NCBI GenBank assembly: GCA_022702195.1
Contig: JAKONB010000129.1
Location: forward strand, 1 to 8,951
DNA length: 8,951 nucleotides
Direction: 5' to 3'
Source of the DNA: Beijerinckiaceae bacterium
Lineage (GTDB): Bacteria > Pseudomonadota > Alphaproteobacteria > Rhizobiales > Beijerinckiaceae
Translations under genes and position numbers: made by a program
In this document: piece after piece, positions 5,585 through 8,951 of the stretch
Layout of the letters: every line of letters begins with the position of its first letter
How positions within the stretch are numbered: position 1 is the stretch's first letter
The notes under the pieces: generated by a model
Database searches by the model: none
The model's input: the letters and a program-made list of their open reading frames with translations, nothing else
Told to the model about the DNA's origin: nothing

Positions 5585-6454
5585 ATGGACGACCTGTTTC
5601 CCCCCTTCGCCCCGGACGCCAACGAGCCGCGCCCGCGCCGGTTCAAGCCGGTGCCGTTCCGGATGATCGCCCCCAACATGATCACCCTGATGGCGCTCTG
5701 CCTCGGGCTGACCGCGATCCGCCTCGCCTTCGAGGGCAAGTTCGAGCCCGCCGTCATCGCCATCGTGGCCGCCGCCTTCCTGGACGGGATCGACGGCCGG
5801 GTGGCGCGCCTGCTCAAGGGCACCTCGCGCTTCGGCGCGGAACTCGATTCGCTGGCCGATTTCGTGAATTTCGGCTGCGCTCCGGCGCTGATCCTCTACG
5901 GCTTCGCCCTGAAGGAGCTGCGCTCGGTGGGCTGGATCGTGGCGCTGATCTTCGCCATCGCCATGGCCCTGCGGCTCGCCCGCTTCAACGCGATGCTGGA
6001 CGACCCCCACCGCCCGGCCTGGAAGAAGGACTTCTTCGTCGGCATGCCGGCCCCGGCCGGGGCGCTCACCGTGCTGCTGCCGCTCTACCTGCACTTCCTC
6101 GGACTGCCGATGGAGCGCTGGGCCGCCCCGGTGGTGCTCGGCTACATGCTGTGCATCGCGCTCCTGGTGGTCTCCACGGTGCCGACCTTCTCGGGCAAGA
6201 CCATGGGCAAGCGCGTGCCGCGCGAGGCGGTGCTGCCGATCTTCCTCGTGGGGGTGGCGGGTTTCGGCCTGCTGATCAGCTTCCCGTTCGAATCGATGGT
6301 GGCGGCGGCCCTCGGCTACCTCGTCACCCTGCCGATCGGCGCGGCGCAATACCGGCGCCGGGCCAGGGCCGAGGCGCGCGCGACGCCGGCCCCGCTCGCC
6401 TCCGGGGCGGAGGATGCCGAGGGCACCGAACGCGACCGGGCGGTGGACAGCTGA
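5585..6454 (+). CDS. pssA: CDP-diacylglycerol-serine O-phosphatidyltransferase (phosphatidylserine synthase)
   Basis: A 289-residue integral membrane enzyme that joins CDP-diacylglycerol and L-serine to give phosphatidylserine and CMP. The CDP-alcohol phosphotransferase signature is complete: Asp67, Asp70-Gly71, Ala74-Arg75, Gly84, Asp88 and Asp92, within DGIDGRVARL and GAELDSLADFVNFG. Several hydrophobic segments follow (about 30-48, 55-67, 94-108, 116-132, 155-173, 180-199, 215-233, 236-254). The last 35 residues are a charged, Ala-rich cytoplasmic tail with low complexity. The family also contains phosphatidylcholine and phosphatidylglycerophosphate synthases, but direct linkage to psd favours phosphatidylserine. 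AGGGG at 5572-5576 begins in the psd stop codon, and only 12 bases separate the genes, so translation is likely coupled. Confidence 0.94.
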   Translation: MDDLFPPFAPDANEPRPRRFKPVPFRMIAPNMITLMALCLGLTAIRLAFEGKFEPAVIAIVAAAFLDGIDGRVARLLKGTSRFGAELDSLADFVNFGCAPALILYGFALKELRSVGWIVALIFAIAMALRLARFNAMLDDPHRPAWKKDFFVGMPAPAGALTVLLPLYLHFLGLPMERWAAPVVLGYMLCIALLVVSTVPTFSGKTMGKRVPREAVLPIFLVGVAGFGLLISFPFESMVAAALGYLVTLPIGAAQYRRRARAEARATPAPLASGAEDAEGTERDRAVDS

Positions 6455-6470
6455 GCCCGGCCCGGTTGTC

Positions 6471-6488
6471 GCAGGCACTGATGCCTGC
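6471..6488 (+). terminator. short hairpin after pssA
   Basis: GCAGGCA (6471-6477), loop CTGA and TGCCTGC (6482-6488) make a perfect 7-bp stem starting 17 bases after the pssA stop. Only CTAATCT follows, not a T-run. It could attenuate read-through into mscL, which starts 44 bases later. Confidence 0.4.
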
Positions 6489-6532
6489 CTAATCTCCCCG
6501 GATCGCGGGATTCGCGCCGGCCGGGGGCCACG

Positions 6533-6961
6533 ATGCTCGAAGAGTTCAAGAAATTCGCCCTGCGGGGCAACGTCGTCGACCTCGCCGTCGGCGTGATCAT
6601 CGGGGCCGCCTTCGGGTCGATCGTCACCTCGGCGGTGCAGGACGTGTTCATGCCGATCATCGGCGCGATCACCGGCGGGCTCGACTTCTCGAACTACTAC
6701 CTGCCGCTCTCGTCGAGCGTGCAGAAGGGCGCCGCCTACGTGGACGCCAAGAAGCAGGGCGCGGTGATCGGCTATGGCCAGTTCATCACCGTGGCGCTCA
6801 ACTTCGTCATCGTCGCCTTCGTGCTGTTCCTGGTCATCCGGGCGATGAACAAGCTCCAGACGCAGGAGGAGGCCAAGCCCGAGGCGGTGGCCGAGGTGCC
6901 GGCCGACGTGAAGATCCTCGGCGAGATCCGCGACCTGATCGCGGCGCGACCGACGGTCTGA
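6533..6961 (+). CDS. mscL: large-conductance mechanosensitive channel MscL
   Basis: A 142-residue inner-membrane channel that opens at high membrane tension to release solutes on osmotic downshock; it works as a homopentamer in the best-studied members. The amphipathic N-terminal helix (MLEEFKKFAL) leads into the family signature RGNVVDLAVGVIIGAAFG and TM1 (about 14-44). Leu17 and Val21 correspond to the pore-constriction residues Leu19 and Val23 of the E. coli channel. A periplasmic loop (about 50-80) precedes TM2 (about 82-105). The C-terminal helix has the usual ILGEIRDLIA. Length is normal (about 130-150). The ribosome binding site is weak: a G-run at 6523-6527 five bases before the ATG. 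It follows pssA on the same strand at 78 bases and could be co-transcribed or separate. Confidence 0.97.
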   Translation: MLEEFKKFALRGNVVDLAVGVIIGAAFGSIVTSAVQDVFMPIIGAITGGLDFSNYYLPLSSSVQKGAAYVDAKKQGAVIGYGQFITVALNFVIVAFVLFLVIRAMNKLQTQEEAKPEAVAEVPADVKILGEIRDLIAARPTV

Positions 6962-7041
6962 GGCGGGACCTCCGCTCGGGCGAAGCCGGCCCCGTCCCCC
7001 CCGGAGGGATCATCCGAAATCGGTGACGTCGGTGTTGCGGA

Positions 7042-7308
7042 CTAGACCCCGCCCTGACCGGGCTCCGCGCCGAGATCGCCGAGCAGGGATTCCAGGGCCT
7101 GCTCCACCGCGACGGTGCCCTCCTCGTGCGTCTTCAGGCGGACCTCGAGGCGCTTCAGTTGCGGCTCGAAGATCTCGGGCGCCACCGGATCGCCAAGATA
7201 TTGCGGCGCCGGCTCCTCGGTGGTGAAGACCGAGCGGAGCTGCTGTCCGAGGTGATCGCGCACCGGTTCGGGCAGGGCCGCCTCGCCGGGGATGTCGTCT
7301 GGCCTCAT
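7042..7308 (-). CDS. small acidic conserved-looking protein, weakly NepR-like
   Basis: The start is ATG 7308, supported by AGGAGG six bases upstream, the best ribosome binding site in the window; a longer frame to 7407 lacks such support. The 88-residue product has no signal peptide or membrane segment and is probably cytoplasmic. It has PEPVRDHLGQQLRSVF (about residues 13-28), then a linker with QYLGDPVAPEIFEPQLKRLE (about 36-55) and a helical C-terminus (about 56-80). NepR anti-sigma factors of the alphaproteobacterial general stress response have a LGxxLR helix followed by EPVPDRF and a second Leu-rich helix. The order here is similar but the linker is longer, so a NepR-like fold is only a suggestion. 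No phyR or ecfG is nearby in the window. It converges on mscL, 80 bases away. Confidence 0.65.
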   Translation of the reverse strand: MRPDDIPGEAALPEPVRDHLGQQLRSVFTTEEPAPQYLGDPVAPEIFEPQLKRLEVRLKTHEEGTVAVEQALESLLGDLGAEPGQGGV

Positions 7309-7350
7309 CGCGCGCCTCCTCACGGAATCCAGTGTAACGGCCGAGCCCGA

Positions 7351-7363
7351 CTTGCGTTGCAAG
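7351..7363. promoter_or_regulatory. small inverted repeat upstream of the NepR-like gene
   Basis: CTTGC-GTT-GCAAG is a perfect 5-3-5 inverted repeat 43 bases before the start codon at 7308. On the - strand TTGCAA within it could be a -35 with TTACAC 19 bases further, but that pair is poor. It may be an operator or chance. Confidence 0.25.
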
Positions 7364-7427
7364 GTCCGGGCAAGGTTCGGTGCGACGACATCAGGTCCGA
7401 CCAACATCGGCCGCAGAGCAGCCCAGC

Positions 7428-7463
7428 AAAAAGCCCTCCGACGCGGGGCGCGTCGGAGAGCTT
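7428..7463 (-). terminator. intrinsic terminator of the DUF1236 gene
   Basis: Read on the - strand, AAGCTCTCCGACGCG (7463-7449), a CCC loop and CGCGTCGGAGGGCTT (7445-7431) form a 15-bp stem with one T-G wobble. It ends in five Ts (7432-7428). It lies about 40 bases after the stop at 7501 and is a clear Rho-independent terminator. It also insulates the small gene that starts at 7308. Confidence 0.88.
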
Positions 7464-7471
7464 GGCGGGAA

Positions 7472-7489
7472 CGGGCGCCGAAGCGCCCG
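7472..7489 (-). other. additional hairpin before the DUF1236 terminator
   Basis: CGGGCGC (7472-7478), loop CGAA and GCGCCCG (7483-7489) make a perfect 7-bp stem. On the - strand the loop reads TTCG, a stable tetraloop sequence. It lies between the stop codon and the main terminator and may protect the 3' end of the message. Confidence 0.5.
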
Positions 7490-7500
7490 CGCGTCGGACC

Positions 7501-7908
7501 TCAGTCGATGACCTCGACGATGCGGTGGCTGCGATCGACCAGCACCGGGCGGTCGTTGACGATGGTGTAGCGCGAGCCGCGGGCATTGTACTCGGCGGGC
7601 ACGTCGTAATAGGTCACGGTGCCGGGCAGCACGGTGCCGACGCGGACATCGCCGTCGTAATCGAACGACGAGCGGCGCTCGCGGGTGACGTACTGGCGGA
7701 AGCGCGGACGGTCGTCGACGCCGAGGATGCCGCCCACCGTGCCGGTGGCCGCGCCGACCGCGCCGCCCACGATGGCCCCGATCGGACCGGCGGCGTCCGC
7801 ACCGTCCTGCGCGCCGCGCTCGGCCCCGCGCACCAGGCCCTGGGCCTGAGCGGCCAGCGGCAGGCTGAGGGCGATGGCCGTGGCGGCCAGAAGGGTCTTC
7901 ATGCTCAT
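7501..7908 (-). CDS. secreted glycine-zipper protein with a DUF1236-like domain
   Basis: A 135-residue periplasmic or envelope protein of unknown function. A signal peptide (residues 1-22) ends AQA|QG. Next is a glycine-rich stretch (about 41-60) with glycines every four residues (Gly44, 48, 52, 56, 60), a glycine-zipper pattern that can pack helices in or against a membrane. The C-terminal part (about 68-135) resembles DUF1236: RQYVTRERR, GDVRVGTVLPGTVTYYDVP, YTIVNDRPVLVDRSHRIVEVI. That domain is frequent in Hyphomicrobiales and often described in stress-related envelope proteins, but no biochemical role is established to my knowledge. The start is ATG 7908 with AGGAG nine bases upstream; the second ATG at 7902 is 15 bases away. 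A strong terminator follows. The upstream amidase has its own terminator, so this gene is probably monocistronic. Confidence 0.85.
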   Translation of the reverse strand: MSMKTLLAATAIALSLPLAAQAQGLVRGAERGAQDGADAAGPIGAIVGGAVGAATGTVGGILGVDDRPRFRQYVTRERRSSFDYDGDVRVGTVLPGTVTYYDVPAEYNARGSRYTIVNDRPVLVDRSHRIVEVID

Positions 7909-7996
7909 GGTTCGGGTCTCCTGAACGTGTGGTCTGCGACGCTGTGAAGCGCGGCTGGTTCAGGCCCTCAACGTGCGATCCGCGCAAAGGGATGCG

Positions 7997-8034
7997 AAAA
8001 AACTTGGGCCGGTCCGCCCGGTGACGCCCGGCCC
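7997..8034 (-). terminator. intrinsic terminator after the amidase gene
   Basis: On the - strand GGGCCGG (8034-8028) pairs with CCGGCCC (8012-8006) across a 15-base loop. After AAG comes a run of six Ts (8002-7997). It starts about 30 bases after the amidase stop at 8064. The loop is long for a classical terminator, but the T-run makes the call good. It lies about 90 bases before the start of the DUF1236 gene. Confidence 0.7.
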
Positions 8035-8063
8035 GGCCGGTTGGAACGAAGATCCCCCGCCCA

Positions 8064-8951
8064 TCACGGCCCGGCCAATCCCCGCTCGATCATTCGCGCC
8101 ACCGCCAGCGCCCGTCCGTCGTCGCCGAAGCGGGCGATCACCTGCACGGCGAGCGGCGCTCCCTCGCCCGGCACCGGCACGCCCACGCAGGGCACGCCCA
8201 TCAGGGTCCAGAGCCGGTTGAACCGCGCCTCGCCGGTGCTGGCGAGGCCGGCGGGGGCGCGGCCCGGCGCCGCGAGGGTGAGGATCGCGTCGTAATCGGC
8301 GAACAGATCCTTCAGGGCGCGGCGCGCCCGGTGCGCGACGCGGCGGGCCGCATCGTAGTCGCTCGCCGGCAGCGCCTGCGCGGCGTCGAGGGACGCCGCC
8401 CATTTCGGCGGCAGCGCGGCGCGATGCGCGGCATATTCCCAGGCGAGCGCCTGGCGCGCCTCGAAATCCTGGATCACCGGATGGGCCGCCCAGGCCGACG
8501 CGAAGGCGGCCGGCAGGGTGAGGTCGGTGACCCGGGCGCCCATCGCCTCGGCCACGCGGGCGGCCTGCCGGAGGACCCGCTCGGCGTCGGGATCGGCGGG
8601 GCCGGCGAAATCCTGGAGGCAAAGGCCGATCCGGGGGCCGGCCGGGTCCTCCGCCGGCAGGTCGAGGGCCGGGCGGTCGGCGAGCAGCGCCAGGGCATGG
8701 GCCACGTCGCGGATGCCGGCGCCGAACAGCCCCACCGTGTCGAGCGCCCAGGAGACCGTCTTCACCCCCACGGTGGGCAGCAGGCGGAAGGACGGCTTGA
8801 TCGCCGCCACCCCGCAGAAGGCCGCCGGGCGGATCACCGAGCCGCCGGTCTGGGTGCCGAAGGCCAGCGGGAAGAAGCGCGCCGCCACCCCCGCCGCCGA
8901 TCCGGAGGAGGAGCCGCCCGGTGTGCGCCCGGGGTCGTGCGGGTTGCGGGT
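8064..8951 (-). CDS. amidase-signature family hydrolase, C-terminal part (5' end outside window)
   Basis: The frame is open from the right edge to the TGA at 8066-8064, giving 295 residues. Amidase-signature enzymes hydrolyse amide bonds with a Ser-cisSer-Lys triad. The window begins within the signature: PGGSSSGSAAG (about residues 11-21) holds the cis-serine. GTQTGGSVIRPAAFCG (about 31-46) holds the nucleophilic serine, in the place of the usual GTDTGGSIRxPA. The catalytic lysine would lie upstream, outside the window. The rest shows VGLFGAGIRDVAHAL, the family's partly conserved TVGPxARSVxD-like region, and MGVPCVGVPV followed by PLAVQVIARFGDDGRALAVARMIE, the usual C-terminal end. Full members are about 430-500 residues. 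The substrate is not readable; GatA looks less likely because the C-terminus is short and no gatB or gatC is seen. A GTG at 8888 is internal. Confidence 0.9.
   Translation of the reverse strand, partial: TRNPHDPGRTPGGSSSGSAAGVAARFFPLAFGTQTGGSVIRPAAFCGVAAIKPSFRLLPTVGVKTVSWALDTVGLFGAGIRDVAHALALLADRPALDLPAEDPAGPRIGLCLQDFAGPADPDAERVLRQAARVAEAMGARVTDLTLPAAFASAWAAHPVIQDFEARQALAWEYAAHRAALPPKWAASLDAAQALPASDYDAARRVAHRARRALKDLFADYDAILTLAAPGRAPAGLASTGEARFNRLWTLMGVPCVGVPVPGEGAPLAVQVIARFGDDGRALAVARMIERGLAGP

Noticed and set aside
4793..6478. Very long - strand open frame (about 560 codons) opposite psd and pssA
   Set aside because: Translation is His/Arg/Gly/Glu-rich low complexity, a common antisense artefact of GC-rich genes. 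The + strand has two complete enzymes with all motifs.
4771..6492. Long + strand open frame across psd and pssA in another phase
   Set aside because: Arg/Pro/Gly-rich translation without motifs, spans two well-supported genes and their junction; a frame shadow.
7042..7308. EcfG-type promoter (GGAAC then GTT) upstream of the NepR-like gene
   Set aside because: Searched by eye in the - strand upstream region (7309-7430); a GAAC is present but no GTT at the right spacing.
1..8951. CRISPR array, insertion sequence, attachment site, tRNA or rRNA
   Set aside because: No regularly repeated direct repeats, transposase, terminal inverted repeats or RNA gene sequence was seen; gene content is ordinary chromosomal.

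Overview
The window reads as chromosomal housekeeping and stress-response DNA from a very GC-rich alphaproteobacterium, most likely order Hyphomicrobiales and plausibly the Methylobacterium group. That placement is inference. It rests on the strong GC bias, the adjacent psd-pssA pair, a periplasmic DUF1236 protein, a small class I cytochrome c and an OhrR/Ohr pair. No mobile element, tRNA, rRNA or CRISPR array is visible.

Layout, left to right. The window opens inside an APC-superfamily amino acid permease (+ strand, 3' end only). It converges on a small secreted hypothetical protein with a CxxC motif (- strand). A gene-poor stretch of about 380 bases follows. Next is a GlcD-type FAD-linked 2-hydroxyacid dehydrogenase (- strand), divergently arranged over about 300 bases with a periplasmic class I cytochrome c (+). 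The cytochrome gene converges on ohrR (-). Its best intrinsic terminator lies inside the last codons of ohrR. ohrR and ohr are divergent, and the region between them carries three copies of a 12-bp palindrome placed on the likely promoters.

After ohr come psd and pssA, tightly spaced and probably co-transcribed, then mscL, all on +. On the - strand follow a small conserved-looking protein with weak NepR-like features, a secreted glycine-zipper/DUF1236 protein with a strong terminator, and the C-terminal part of an amidase-signature enzyme that runs off the right edge.

How the genes fit together. OhrR senses organic hydroperoxides and would de-repress Ohr, a thiol peroxidase. PssA and Psd together turn CDP-diacylglycerol plus serine into phosphatidylethanolamine. 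MscL is the osmotic safety valve of the same membrane. The GlcD-like enzyme may pass electrons to the respiratory chain; whether the adjacent cytochrome c accepts them is a hypothesis from position only. I found no clearly new multi-gene system. The most interesting points are the three-site ohr regulatory region, the cytochrome terminator embedded in the ohrR coding sequence, the unusual tails of OhrR, the glcD-cytochrome c pairing without glcE or glcF, and the NepR-like small protein.
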